DNA from: Enterococcus ureilyticus
Lineage (GTDB): Bacteria; Bacillota; Bacilli; Lactobacillales; Enterococcaceae
Length of the DNA stretch: 64,000 nt
Direction: 5' to 3'
Assembly: GCF_001730315.1 (NCBI RefSeq)
Contig: NZ_MIKC01000039.1
Span: 1-64,000, forward strand
The notes below the pieces were generated by a model that was not told the origin of the DNA, did no database searches, and worked only from the letters and a program-made list of their open reading frames with translations. Positions 28,049 to 39,454 of this stretch are shown one piece after another. Position 1 is the first letter of the stretch, and every line of letters begins with the position of its first letter. The translations under genes were made by a program, and so were the position numbers.

Positions 28049-28166
28049 AAAGCGAAATAGAGTGACGGTATAGTGTCTATAAAGAAGATAAATAAGTTTG
28101 TAATAACAAGCGCTATAAACTTATTTTTCTATTTTTCTACGAGACAGAATGAGCTCATTTCGCTTT
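28049..28166 (+). repeat. Long imperfect palindrome in the galE-galT gap (palindromic-leader family, copy 3)
   Basis: The left arm AAAGCGAAATAGAGT...GTCTATAAAGAAGATAAATAAG pairs with the right arm, whose complement reads AAAGCGAAATGAGCTC...GTCTCGTAGAAAAATAG. The segment ends 6 nt before TAGGAGG of galT. The 3' part (CTATTTTTC...GAGCTC...GCTTT, then AATT-like sequence and AGGAGGAA) is very like the one ahead of glpK. Confidence 0.65.
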
Positions 28167-28186
28167 TAAATTTAGGAGGAACTGTT

Positions 28187-30687
<2,501 letters not shown>

Positions 30688-30693
30688 GTTGAT

Positions 30694-31698
30694 TTATTTA
30701 TAAGCAATCACAAACAAATTAACATCATCATTGATACAACTTTGTAGAGTGATTCGTTCACCGCCGCCAGTTCCTACAACAAGGTCCCAGTAGTTCGTTC
30801 CTGTACCAACTTCAGCGCCGTAATCGTCCAGTTGAAGTAACGTTCTTACCGTATACGTTGTAGGTGTTCCATTTGCATCAGTGACTACGATTTGACTGCC
30901 AGTGTTTAAAGAGAAGACGGTTGAAAAGACACCAGGATTATGACCGATGAAGTGAGTATTTTGACCATCGTCACCTGATTGGACGGCTGCACCTCCCCAA
31001 GTTGAAGCAAGACCACCAGGATTTGAATCAATGATGCTTTGTCCACTACCTTGTCCACCGTTTTGATAAGGAATTGTTTGACCATTGAGTGTGAGTGTCG
31101 TTGCACCATAGGTTGGTTCAATAACAGCTGTGGTTGTGGTTTCAGGAGTTGGCTCTGCTTGAATAGGTTCTGGATTGATATTTCCTTGTTCAGCTTGTGG
31201 AACATTAGCTACAGGCTCGTTTTTAGGAATGATATGGAATATACGATCGGCCACTCCTGTATTTCCACTAGCATCTGTTGCGGAGAAGTGAACTGTTTGA
31301 GTTCCAAGAACAGAGGTATCCAGATTTTCTTCAGTTGTTATTTTTGCTGTAAGGTCACCATCTTTATTATCGACAGCAGTAACTTCTTCATAGACATTGA
31401 CTTGAGCATTTTGTTCAATGGTTTCCTCTGGTGCAATGATAGTAGGCGCAGTAGTATCTTTTGTATTGTTTACGGAAACAATTTTTTCTTTTTTCTTTGA
31501 AACATTTGCCAATTTACTTAATTGTGCGCTTGTGGGCACATTTTTTATCAAGGTCATTTTTTCTTTTTTAGGTTCCGTATTCGAAGGATTAGCTCTGCTT
31601 AAGCTATCGGTGAAAATAGAGCCACCAATAAATAAAGCAACACCTAAAATACTGATGACACCAAGGATGATCGTTTGTTTGATTGTGTTTTTTTTCAT
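30694..31698 (-). CDS. Membrane-anchored protein with Ig-like (DUF5011) and sortase-like domains
   Basis: A 334-residue exported protein: an N-terminal membrane helix (about 8-28), a DUF5011 Ig-like domain (80-157, AVDNKDGDLTAKIT...FSATDASGNTG), a Pro/Thr/Glu linker, and a C-terminal sortase-like region (about 205-334). That region has THFIGHNPG with His253 and ITLQSC with Cys321, matching the His and Cys of sortases. After the Cys only 13 residues remain (NDDVNLFVIAYK in part) with no arginine where sortases carry the third catalytic residue. It may be a divergent sortase or an inactive derivative. The start at 31698 follows GGAGGG by 7 nt. Confidence 0.8.
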   Translation of the reverse strand: MKKNTIKQTIILGVISILGVALFIGGSIFTDSLSRANPSNTEPKKEKMTLIKNVPTSAQLSKLANVSKKKEKIVSVNNTKDTTAPTIIAPEETIEQNAQVNVYEEVTAVDNKDGDLTAKITTEENLDTSVLGTQTVHFSATDASGNTGVADRIFHIIPKNEPVANVPQAEQGNINPEPIQAEPTPETTTTAVIEPTYGATTLTLNGQTIPYQNGGQGSGQSIIDSNPGGLASTWGGAAVQSGDDGQNTHFIGHNPGVFSTVFSLNTGSQIVVTDANGTPTTYTVRTLLQLDDYGAEVGTGTNYWDLVVGTGGGERITLQSCINDDVNLFVIAYK

Positions 31699-31822
31699 GT
31701 AGAATCCCTCCAAAAATGTGGTGAGATTTTCCATTTATCGATAAATTTTAAATCCGCGTTTTTTATACTTTTATAATAAGACCACGTTCTAAATAAACCA
31801 ATTGAGTTGCGCTTTAGATTAA

Positions 31823-31851
31823 TTCAAAAAAGGACTGGAAGATGCTATAAT
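31823..31851 (+). promoter_or_regulatory. Probable promoter of the second Mga-like gene
   Basis: TTCAAA and TATAAT with a 17-bp spacer, 90 bp before the start codon. Confidence 0.55.
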
Positions 31852-31940
31852 GACTGTTATATAGGGATTTATTCAAAAAAATCTTAACCAAGGGAAAATT
31901 TTGAAGAATGCAGTTAAAAAGGGGAAAAGAGGAGAACAAA

Positions 31941-33434
31941 ATGGAAAGATTGTTAGCACCATCTATGCATCGAAGAGTGCTGTTGTTGAACTTATTAAAT
32001 GGATCAAATAGCTGGATTACTTCTGATTATTTAGCTGAGAGTATTGAGTGTTCCAAAAAAACGATTATGCTGGATTGTCAGTACATAGAAGATCGCTGGT
32101 CAGATTATTTGACGATAGAGACATCCAGAAAGCATGGGATTCGATTGATTACTTCACCCCATCGATCGATTCACGAAATTTATATAGAAATCATTCAAGA
32201 ATCAAATGCCTTTTCTTTATTAGAATCTGTTTTTTTTGAACCAAGACAGGCGGCTGCATATTGGGAGAAGAAATTATTTTTAAGTAATTCCAGTCTCTAT
32301 CGATTATCAAATGTAATTAGTTCGGCTTTAAAAGATCGGAATATTCAAATGAGTCGCTCACCGTATTATGTTCACGGAAAAGATGAACGACAAATTCGTT
32401 ACTTTTTTACCTGCTACTTTATTGAGGTTTATGGTATTCGTGAGTGGCCTTTTCATTTAGATAGAGAAAAAATCTTTAGATTATCAAGTAAGATCAATAA
32501 AAAATTCGATTTAGAGTTGAATGATAGTCAAATCGTTCATTTAGCCTATTCGATTGCTGTAACCATTATTCGAGAACGTCAGGGATTTTTGATCCAGAAT
32601 AGAAAGGATCCAATTAATAGTTTTGTTCAAACAACAATCGATGTTAGAAAATATCAGAAAGATGTAGAAGAAATTGCTGAGCCGCTCCACGTCGTTTTAC
32701 CTGATAATTGGTACGAAGATTTTTGTTATTCTATTTTTTGGTGGGATTTCGGTTGGGATAATGAACAAGAGAAAGTCAATGTTATTTATCAGGCTGAAAA
32801 TTTAGTGACAACGATCCAAGAAGCACTGTCTATTTCTATTTCAGAACCAAGCAAGGTCAGTATTATTCGTTTGATTGAATATATTTATGCCAAACATAAG
32901 CTTTTTCCATATAAAAAATTTATGGTTTATGACCGCTATTTATATTCAAGTAAAGCCATCAAACAGAATTTTATTGTTTTTACAGCAGTAGTGTCCAAAG
33001 CGTTAGGTGTGTTGGAAAAGAAAATGAAGTTTCCGTGGAAAACGATGTATTTGGATGGTATCTTGCATGAAATGGCGATTCGCTGGCAAGATTTGAGTAG
33101 ACTGACCGATGAAATGAGACATCAACTATCTGTTTTAGTTTTAAGTGATCTAGGTAAGGAACATGCGCAATTACTCAGTTCGGTCCTAAAAGAAAACTTT
33201 CGGAATAAGGTGAGTTTGTCTGTTCAAGAAACGCATTTTTATGAACAATCGGTTAATTGTGCGGAGCAGTCATATGATCTGTATGTATCCAATTACGCAA
33301 TTGAAACCGTAAATGAAAAAATCAATATGATCGTCGAAGATATTCCTTCTTTCAAGAACTTGACAGACCTAAGGAAATACATTGATAAAAGACGTTTGGT
33401 TTTACCTAAAGATATTGCTTACTTAAATACTTGA
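31941..33434 (+). CDS. Mga-like helix-turn-helix regulator
   Basis: A 497-residue protein with an N-terminal HTH (LLNLLNGSNSWITSDYLAE, then CSKKTIMLDCQYIED) and a long alpha-helical region rich in aromatic residues, as in Mga/PRD-like regulators. The start at 31941 follows AGAGGAG; a longer start at 31908 is unsupported. It is transcribed divergently from the sortase-like gene across a 240-bp gap with a TATAAT promoter, so it may regulate that neighbour. This is inferred from arrangement only. Confidence 0.75.
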   Translation: MERLLAPSMHRRVLLLNLLNGSNSWITSDYLAESIECSKKTIMLDCQYIEDRWSDYLTIETSRKHGIRLITSPHRSIHEIYIEIIQESNAFSLLESVFFEPRQAAAYWEKKLFLSNSSLYRLSNVISSALKDRNIQMSRSPYYVHGKDERQIRYFFTCYFIEVYGIREWPFHLDREKIFRLSSKINKKFDLELNDSQIVHLAYSIAVTIIRERQGFLIQNRKDPINSFVQTTIDVRKYQKDVEEIAEPLHVVLPDNWYEDFCYSIFWWDFGWDNEQEKVNVIYQAENLVTTIQEALSISISEPSKVSIIRLIEYIYAKHKLFPYKKFMVYDRYLYSSKAIKQNFIVFTAVVSKALGVLEKKMKFPWKTMYLDGILHEMAIRWQDLSRLTDEMRHQLSVLVLSDLGKEHAQLLSSVLKENFRNKVSLSVQETHFYEQSVNCAEQSYDLYVSNYAIETVNEKINMIVEDIPSFKNLTDLRKYIDKRRLVLPKDIAYLNT

Positions 33435-33552
33435 TTGTTATTTAAATGAATTTATAAAACTGATTTTTCTTTTGAAATTAAAATAATTATTGTCATTTAA
33501 TAAATACTAATGCTATACTGAAAGAGTATTATTAATTTTAAAGGAGAGAATT

Positions 33553-33831
33553 ATGAAAAAGAAAGCGTACAGAAACACACCTGCATTTGTCTTTCTAAGT
33601 TGGGGATCATTTGCCTTTTTTGTGGCATTGATGTTGATTGGCTTGTACACACTAAAAGAACCATTGATGGTTAAAGGATACTATTTGATGGGATCGGTGG
33701 GATTGATTTCTTCATCATTTACACTTTCAAAAGTAATTAGAGACAATCAAGAAGATGAAGAACGTTACAATCAAATGTTTCGAGCAAATGATGGATTAGT
33801 AAAAAAAGAAGACACCGATACGCATATTTAA
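33553..33831 (+). CDS. YiaA/YiaB-type two-helix membrane protein
   Basis: A 92-residue protein with two transmembrane helices (FVFLSWGSFAFFVALMLIGL and YYLMGSVGLISSSFTLS). The NTPAFVFLSW start and KGYY...LISSSFTLSKVIRD fit the YiaAB two-helix domain. Function unknown. AAGGAGAG precedes the ATG; a TATACT-type -10 lies about 40 bp upstream. Monocistronic, ending at a strong terminator. Confidence 0.85.
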   Translation: MKKKAYRNTPAFVFLSWGSFAFFVALMLIGLYTLKEPLMVKGYYLMGSVGLISSSFTLSKVIRDNQEDEERYNQMFRANDGLVKKEDTDTHI

Positions 33832-33892
33832 TCCATGTAAAAGAAGACAGGAACAAGGGCTTGCTTTTGTTTTCACCGTTTATTCAGTTTTC

Positions 33893-33940
33893 AAGTGGTT
33901 AGGCTATAACTCGTAGAGTTATAGCCTAACCACTTTTTTT
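33893..33940. terminator. Strong bidirectional terminator
   Basis: Perfect 20-bp arms from AAGTGGTTAGGCTATAACTC to its complement around GTA, followed by a T run. The TATAACTC-GTA-GAGTTATA core is shared with the broken terminator at 464-496. Confidence 0.92.
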
Positions 33941-34034
33941 GAAGATTTTTTTAATCCGTTTGCTTTTTTTAATGCCTTATCCATAAAAATCACGTATAAT
34001 AGAAGATAGTGAAATTTCGAGGGAGGGGTAAATT

Positions 34035-35786
34035 ATGGCGTATCAAGCTTTGTATCGTGTCTGGCGCTCACAGCGTTTCGATGATGTTGTTGGACAAAAA
34101 GCAATCACCCAGACATTAAAAAATGCGATCATCCAAAAGAAAACCTCGCATGCCTATTTGTTTACCGGCCCAAGAGGAACAGGAAAGACCAGCGCAGCAA
34201 AAATTTTTGCTAAAGCAATCAACTGTAAACATAGTGTAGATGGGGAACCCTGCAATGAATGCGAAACCTGTGTTGCGATTACAGAAGGACGGTTGAACGA
34301 TGTAATTGAGATCGATGCGGCAAGTAATAATGGTGTTGAAGAGATTCGTGATATTCGTGATAAAGCAAAATATGCACCAACACAAGCGGATTATAAAGTC
34401 TATATCATCGATGAAGTCCATATGTTATCAACAGGAGCCTTTAATGCATTACTAAAAACCTTGGAAGAGCCTCCGCAAAATGTCATTTTTATTTTAGCGA
34501 CGACAGAACCGCATAAGATTCCACTGACAATCATTTCACGGACACAACGTTTTGACTTTAAACGAATCAGTACTCAAGATATCGTTGATCATTTGGGTTA
34601 TATTTTAAATCAGATTACTATCGAGTATGAAGAACAGGCGTTATATGTAATCGGACGAGCAGCCGAAGGTGGAATGCGGGATGCATTAAGCATTCTCGAT
34701 CAGACGATTTCATTCAGCGATGAAAAAGTCACACTGATAGATGCGATGCAAGTCACTGGCAGCTTGACCTATGAAATGATGGATCAATATATCTCCAGCT
34801 GTGTTACGGGTGATGTCGAGCAAGCACTCGAAATATTAGAGAATATTCTTAGCTCTGGTAAAGAAGCAAGACGATTTTTAGAAGATTTATTATTGTATTG
34901 TCGTGATTTACTTATGTTTCAGCAAGCACCAAATTTGTTAACCGAAAAAGTTGGAAATCTAACAGAAAATTTCAAAAGCTTAGCTGAACAAACAGAGGCA
35001 GAAAAAATCTATCAAATGATTCAAATTTTAAGCGAGACTCAAAATGATATCCGTTTTACGAACAACGCCAATATTTATCTTGAGGTAGCGACTGTCAAGC
35101 TAGCCAAATCTGTTAAAAAACTGACCGCTATTGCTCCAGATACACACCCGACAGGTGGCATAGAGCTGACTGCCTTGCAGCAAAAAGTCGAACAGTTACA
35201 AAAAGAATTAGCAGAGCTAAAGAAAAATGGTATTACAGCTAAAGAGACTGAACCTGTTAAAACAACACGAGTAACCAGTAGTAAGAATGCACTTCGGATC
35301 CCAACAGAATTGGTGTATAAAGTCTTGAATGAAGCAACCAAGGATCATTTAATGAATGTTAAAAATGTTTGGGATGACTTATTGCAAATGATGTCGGTGA
35401 CGCAAAGAGCGATGCTCAAAGCCAGTGAACCAGTAGCTGCTGGTCCGAATGGCTTAGTGATCGCTTTCGATTATGAAATTGTTTGCGGTCGCGCAATGGA
35501 TGACGAAGAATTACAATTAGCGGTTCATAATAATTTAAGCCGTTTAGTAAATAACTATGCGCCTGACATGGTTTGTATCACAAAAGAAAGCTGGCCAAAA
35601 TTGCGTCAGTCCTTTATCAGTCAAAATAAAGAAAATTCAGGAGAACAATCAAGTAATGAACAATCTGCGACTCATGAGGATCATCTAATGACTGCAGAAG
35701 AACCAGCTAAAGAAGTTAATAATCAAGTAGTAGACGAGGCAATCGCGATGTTTGGCGAAGCGCTTGTTGAAGTAATAAATGATTAA
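34035..35786 (+). CDS. dnaX: DNA polymerase III subunit gamma/tau
   Basis: A 583-residue clamp-loader ATPase. The Walker A motif GPRGTGKT starts at residue 45, the zinc-binding Cys cluster is CKHSVDGEPCNECETC, Walker B is IIDEVHML and sensor 1 is ILATTEPHKI. It loads the sliding clamp and holds the replisome together. The C-terminal region is long enough for a full tau; I did not see an obvious frameshift site. A TATAAT-like -10 and GGGAGGGG precede the ATG. ybaB follows 15 nt later, as in most Firmicutes. Confidence 0.96.
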   Translation: MAYQALYRVWRSQRFDDVVGQKAITQTLKNAIIQKKTSHAYLFTGPRGTGKTSAAKIFAKAINCKHSVDGEPCNECETCVAITEGRLNDVIEIDAASNNGVEEIRDIRDKAKYAPTQADYKVYIIDEVHMLSTGAFNALLKTLEEPPQNVIFILATTEPHKIPLTIISRTQRFDFKRISTQDIVDHLGYILNQITIEYEEQALYVIGRAAEGGMRDALSILDQTISFSDEKVTLIDAMQVTGSLTYEMMDQYISSCVTGDVEQALEILENILSSGKEARRFLEDLLLYCRDLLMFQQAPNLLTEKVGNLTENFKSLAEQTEAEKIYQMIQILSETQNDIRFTNNANIYLEVATVKLAKSVKKLTAIAPDTHPTGGIELTALQQKVEQLQKELAELKKNGITAKETEPVKTTRVTSSKNALRIPTELVYKVLNEATKDHLMNVKNVWDDLLQMMSVTQRAMLKASEPVAAGPNGLVIAFDYEIVCGRAMDDEELQLAVHNNLSRLVNNYAPDMVCITKESWPKLRQSFISQNKENSGEQSSNEQSATHEDHLMTAEEPAKEVNNQVVDEAIAMFGEALVEVIND

Positions 35787-35801
35787 GAGGAGACGATAGT
35801 T

Positions 35802-36116
35802 ATGATGCGTGGTATGGGAAATATGCAAGGAATGATGAAACAAGTTCAGAAGATGCAAAAAGATATGGAAAAAGCACAAGCTGAACTAAACGTGCGAGAA
35901 TTTGTGGGAGCTGCAACGAACGAACTTGTTACAGCAACTTTTACTGGGGATCGTAAAATGAAAGATATCTCTATTAAAGAAGAAGTTATTGATCCAGAAG
36001 ATGCAGAAATGCTGCAAGATCTTGTAATCATGGCAGTCAATGACGCATTGACTAAAGTAGAAAAAGAAACAGAAGCGACCATGGGCAAGTATGCTAAAGG
36101 AATGCCTGGTTTCTAA
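35802..36116 (+). CDS. ybaB: YbaB/EbfC nucleoid-associated protein
   Basis: A 104-residue DNA-binding protein starting [20 protein letters not shown], with the central [21 protein letters not shown] and C-terminal [11 protein letters not shown] typical of the family. It forms dimers that bind and organise DNA. It is co-transcribed with dnaX. recR, which usually follows in this order, is not here; an LPXTG gene on the opposite strand follows instead. Confidence 0.95.
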   Translation: MMRGMGNMQGMMKQVQKMQKDMEKAQAELNVREFVGAATNELVTATFTGDRKMKDISIKEEVIDPEDAEMLQDLVIMAVNDALTKVEKETEATMGKYAKGMPGF

Positions 36117-36143
36117 TCAAGGCTAGTAGTGGTCCAAAAAATA

Positions 36144-36195
36144 AAAGAGCCAAAGGATAAATGCCTAAACATTTATCCTTTGGCTCTTTGTTTTG
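36144..36195. terminator. Terminator of dnaX-ybaB
   Basis: AAAGAGCCAAAGGATAAATG and its exact complement around a 6-nt loop, followed by a T-rich tract. Confidence 0.92.
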
Positions 36196-36308
36196 CTCTA
36201 TTTCCAGCAGACAAAATGATCTGTATGATTAGTGACAATTGTGCGATAGGGCAAGAATCAATGGAGCATCAACACAATTATTACATAATCAAATCAAAAA
36301 GTAGCTGA

Positions 36309-37424
36309 TTATTTAGCTAATTGTTTTTTTCTGAAGATATAAGCTCCTGCAATCAGCATTACGCCAGCTGAAGCAACCATCATACCATTATTTGTTTCAC
36401 CTGTTGAAGGTAATTGTTTTGCTTTTGTTTGAGCTGAAGCAATTGGTTTTTGATTTTTATTAGAAACAGGATTTGCGACTGGTGTAAGAAGATCGTTACC
36501 AGGTGCTTTAGTTTCATTATTTTCTTCAATTGGCGCAACCGGTTTTAATGGGTTAGCATTTTCTGGAAGAATCGTTAAGGTAATGATTTGTTCAGCGATA
36601 ACATTTGCTGTACTACGTGTTAGTTCACTGATGTAGTATCTGATTGAGTATGTTCCAGGATCAACTAAGGTATTACCGATTTGTGTAACTTGGATAGGTG
36701 CTCCAATTATTTCAAATCCTACCATGTATCCATCCGCATTTTCAAAAGTCGCCCAACTTAAAATCATTTCTTCGGTTAATGATTGACCAACATACATTGT
36801 TTGGTCAGCAATTTTAATCGTTGGTTTTAACTCATCTGATGAGCTAGAGTCAGTTGAACTAGAGTCCGTCGAGCTAGGTGTAGTTGAACTAGAATCAGTT
36901 GAGCTAGAGTCAGTCGAACTAGGTGTAGTCGTGCTAGAACCAGTCGAACTAGGCGTAGTTGAACTAGAATCAGTCGAGCTAGAGTCAGTTGAACTAGGTG
37001 TAGTTGAAGAATCAGTCGACTCAGGTGTAGTCGAGCTAGAATCAGTCGATTCAGGTACAGTTGAACTAGGTTCAGTCGTACTAGGTACAGTTGGAGCTGC
37101 AACTAAAGCCTCTAATTTAAATGTCAATGCTTGGATAGAACCAGCATAGCCAGCTTCTGTATTGTGAGTTAAAACATCTTGTGCAATTGATAATGTAAGT
37201 TTTAAACTTTCAATAGATTCTGCAGTGTATTCAGCTGCAGCTGTTGCGATAACAGAATTTGCTTGATCTACTAAATCCTGTAATCGCGCACGTTGTACAC
37301 TAGTGTCATCACTTGTAGAAGCTGTTGTTTCCTCAGCGTGAACAATCGTGTTTAACGTTGGTGTTGTAAAAAGAACTGAACTGAATAATAATGATGCTGC
37401 TAAAAATTTTAAACTCTTTTTCAT
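36309..37424 (-). CDS. LPXTG-anchored surface protein with Ser/Thr repeat stalk
   Basis: A 371-residue wall-anchored protein. It has a signal peptide (cleavage near VHA-EE), an N-terminal helical domain (about 40-110, with a FIVAR-like pattern), a low-complexity stalk of SSTDSSSTTPS-type repeats (about 110-200), a beta-rich domain ending ITLTILPEN (about 200-295), and a sortase signal LPSTG at 338-342 with a hydrophobic helix and RKKQ tail. The stalk is built from a short repeated codon unit, so its length could vary between strains. GGGGAG lies 5 nt before the ATG. Ligand unknown. Confidence 0.88.
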   Translation of the reverse strand: MKKSLKFLAASLLFSSVLFTTPTLNTIVHAEETTASTSDDTSVQRARLQDLVDQANSVIATAAAEYTAESIESLKLTLSIAQDVLTHNTEAGYAGSIQALTFKLEALVAAPTVPSTTEPSSTVPESTDSSSTTPESTDSSTTPSSTDSSSTDSSSTTPSSTGSSTTTPSSTDSSSTDSSSTTPSSTDSSSTDSSSSDELKPTIKIADQTMYVGQSLTEEMILSWATFENADGYMVGFEIIGAPIQVTQIGNTLVDPGTYSIRYYISELTRSTANVIAEQIITLTILPENANPLKPVAPIEENNETKAPGNDLLTPVANPVSNKNQKPIASAQTKAKQLPSTGETNNGMMVASAGVMLIAGAYIFRKKQLAK

Positions 37425-37841
37425 AAAAACTCCCCTTTAGTATTTCTAATTTTTTATTTTCTCACCCATAATTAATATATAACACCTGTAATAAATGTCA
37501 ATATTTATTTAGTAAAAAGAATATAATTTTATAGATAACTTTAATTTTTTTGACATTTATGTATTAAAAAGAATGTAACACCGGATTTATGAGTGAAAGT
37601 AGTCATATATATTAATGGAACAAAATGTTAAAGTAAACGTATGAATTTATTGAATGTACTTTAGACCAACGACATTTGATAAAATAGATTGTTCAAGATT
37701 AGTCCTTTTTTTGATTCCTTTTAATTTAAATGCATCAGCACTTATGAAAAAATAGTGAGAATTTTTTATTATTGGTTGAACTAAGAGAGAGGATTTATAA
37801 GCAGAGAAAAGTTAATATTCTGTAAAAACACTTATAAAAAA
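37425..37841. other. AT-rich intergenic region before the tiny-ORF transcript
   Basis: About 400 bp with no supportable ORF. It should contain the promoter of the minus-strand LPXTG gene. A possible left boundary of the accessory region lies here or just after, but no attachment-site repeat was recognised. Confidence 0.4.
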
Positions 37842-37850
37842 TGGTATAAT
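37842..37850 (+). promoter_or_regulatory. Extended -10 promoter of a short transcript
   Basis: TGGTATAAT (TGn plus perfect -10). The -35 region is weak. With the terminator at 38077-38134 it would define a transcript of about 275 nt carrying only tiny ORFs. Confidence 0.5.
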
Positions 37851-37924
37851 ATATGTTAGTTCTACAATGAATATATAATTTACAACCAATCGTCCATCGT
37901 TTGTGTTTGAAAGGATTTGTTGAA

Positions 37925-37957
37925 ATGCATTACCCAGAACCAATGAAGTTTGTGTAA
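37925..37957 (+). CDS. Ten-codon ORF, possible leader or signal peptide
   Basis: ATG with AAAGGA 9 nt upstream encodes MHYPEPMKFV. It lies within the short transcript that converges on the Rgg-type regulator gene. Whether it is translated is unknown; it could be a peptide signal or simply part of a small RNA. Confidence 0.3.
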   Translation: MHYPEPMKFV

Positions 37958-37982
37958 GAGTTAAGTATTGTTATTGATTGAA

Positions 37983-38045
37983 ATGTTGATGTTAAAGGAC
38001 TTTCAACTTTTGTGGTTATTAGTGAAAAGTTTATACATAGGTTAA
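37983..38045 (+). CDS. Twenty-codon hydrophobic peptide ORF
   Basis: Encodes MLMLKDFQLLWLLVKSLYIG, with a charged start and hydrophobic rest. No good ribosome binding site is visible. It shares the short transcript with the ten-codon ORF. Proximity to an Rgg-type gene makes a short hydrophobic peptide possible, but the support is weak; another frame here (GTG at 38012) also encodes 20 residues. Confidence 0.25.
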   Translation: MLMLKDFQLLWLLVKSLYIG

Positions 38046-38076
38046 TGTTACCCTTATTGTTACCTTTTAAGTAAAT

Positions 38077-38134
38077 AAATAGAAAAAACAATGACTGTTA
38101 ATGTGAGTATTAGCAATCATTGTTTTTTCTATTT
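38077..38134. terminator. Long bidirectional terminator
   Basis: A 26-nt arm starting AAATAGAAAAAACAATGA pairs at 24 of 26 positions with 38109-38134 around a 6-nt loop. A and T runs flank both sides, so it can stop both the short plus-strand transcript and the minus-strand rgg transcript. Confidence 0.85.
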
Positions 38135-38224
38135 ATAATTTTTAGTAAGTGTCTTTGATTAAATTGATAGTGTATTTTTCATTTCTCATGAATATTCTCA
38201 GTAGGTAATTTTTTTCAATTTGTT

Positions 38225-39136
38225 TTAACTCTCTTTGATCAACCCGATGGCATACAATACATTTTCATTACTATCTTTGCTGTGAGTTAATTCTTTTACC
38301 TCTTGTTTTATGTTGTTGGCATGTGTGGTGTCTCCAATATCACTTAATATAGTTATGAAATTGTTGATTTGTTGCATGTATTTTATTTCTCCTGTTAGTA
38401 GCCAATCAGTTAGATTTTCTAAATACTTCAAATTCATTCGATAGCTATAGTTACTATTTGACTTATCTAAAGTTTTGGCAATCTTTATGTATTTTCTAGT
38501 TGAGTCGTAATCTTTATTGTAAAGAGTAACGGTGATTGCGTTTATCAAAGTGTTGTATGCGAATTTTTTAGTAGTGTAGTCTCTGTTATCTTCGTCTTTT
38601 ATTGGATAGGCTTTTTGAATGAGTATTTTTGTCTGTTGTGGATTGAAAAAAGAAATCAAGTTAGATAGTAATTTATATTCAAAACAAAAATAATATTTCG
38701 TATTAGATAATGTTGAGTAAATCACATTTATTTCATCCAGAGTAATTGATGAAACTTCTTCCCAAATAGTATGGAAATAACACTTAATTGCATAATAATT
38801 AGATATTTCTTGTATGTTTCTGTATGTTTTGCTATCTATTTGGTAGTAGATATCCAATAATTTTTTTTTGGAAGCTTTATTGTTTGGGTGATTACCACAG
38901 TAATAATAAAGATAATTAAAGGTTTCTTGGTGATCATCTAGGCTGGTTAAAGAGAAAAATTCTTCGGATTGGATATTAAGCTGTTTTAGGATAGTTGCTA
39001 AATCATTTAATTTAACAAACCTTTGGTTATTTTCGATTCGTGAATATGTAGAAGAATCTTGATGATTGGGTAACATTTCTTTTTGCTTGATATCTTTTTT
39101 AGTGCGTATGAATCTTAATGTATCGCCTAAGTTCAT
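38225..39136 (-). CDS. Rgg/GadR/MutR-type transcriptional regulator
   Basis: A 303-residue protein with an N-terminal XRE-type HTH (GDTLRFIRTKKDIKQKEML...STYSRIENNQRFVKLNDL) and a long helical C-terminal region of TPR-like repeats, the layout of Rgg peptide-binding regulators. Members bind short hydrophobic peptides imported by Opp and switch target promoters. Length is typical for the family. It is flanked by tiny peptide ORFs on both sides (37925-38045 and 39340-39402). The GAAAGGAG-type site before the start supports the ATG. Which target it controls is unknown. Confidence 0.8.
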   Translation of the reverse strand: MNLGDTLRFIRTKKDIKQKEMLPNHQDSSTYSRIENNQRFVKLNDLATILKQLNIQSEEFFSLTSLDDHQETFNYLYYYCGNHPNNKASKKKLLDIYYQIDSKTYRNIQEISNYYAIKCYFHTIWEEVSSITLDEINVIYSTLSNTKYYFCFEYKLLSNLISFFNPQQTKILIQKAYPIKDEDNRDYTTKKFAYNTLINAITVTLYNKDYDSTRKYIKIAKTLDKSNSNYSYRMNLKYLENLTDWLLTGEIKYMQQINNFITILSDIGDTTHANNIKQEVKELTHSKDSNENVLYAIGLIKES

Positions 39137-39339
39137 TGAAGTTAGCTCCTTTCAGTTGTCATTATAGCAAATAAAATAGTTGTTATCTTATCATTTTAAT
39201 TAATTATATAAAATAAGTGAATACTTTTTGTCATACAATCAATTATTAATAAAGGTGCTTCAATTTTGCCTAAATGTTTGGTAATCTTGTCTTGTTAACA
39301 TGAATAAAGTTTTAGGAATATTCAGAAGGAGGTCGTGAT

Positions 39340-39402
39340 ATGAATTTACTAATTTTTGTTGTAAGTGCTATATCTGTTTATGTGATTACTGTAGGTGGTT
39401 AA
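39340..39402 (+). CDS. Twenty-residue hydrophobic peptide, SHP-like or type I toxin-like
   Basis: A strong GAAGGAGG 7 nt before the ATG opens a 20-codon frame: MNLLIFVVSA, then a hydrophobic run ending ITVGG and TAA. It is divergent from the Rgg-type gene. Streptococcal SHP pheromones are about 20-23 residues, hydrophobic, adjacent to rgg, and often end in IVGG, so it is a good pheromone candidate; unlike them it lacks an acidic residue before the mature part. A convergent structured RNA just downstream makes a type I toxin (Fst/PepA1-like) the main alternative. Confidence 0.55.
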   Translation: MNLLIFVVSAISVYVITVGG

Positions 39403-39454
39403 TAAAAAAATAAAAAAGGTCTTTATGTAGTGTTAATAAAAAGTGCGCAACATA

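Noticed and set aside
36931-37149. ORFs in other frames across the LPXTG stalk repeat
   Set aside because: They arise from the short codon repeat of the stalk and have no start signals.
37425-39300. Left attachment site of the conjugative element
   Set aside because: No tRNA gene or direct repeat could be identified, and the right end is outside the window for comparison.
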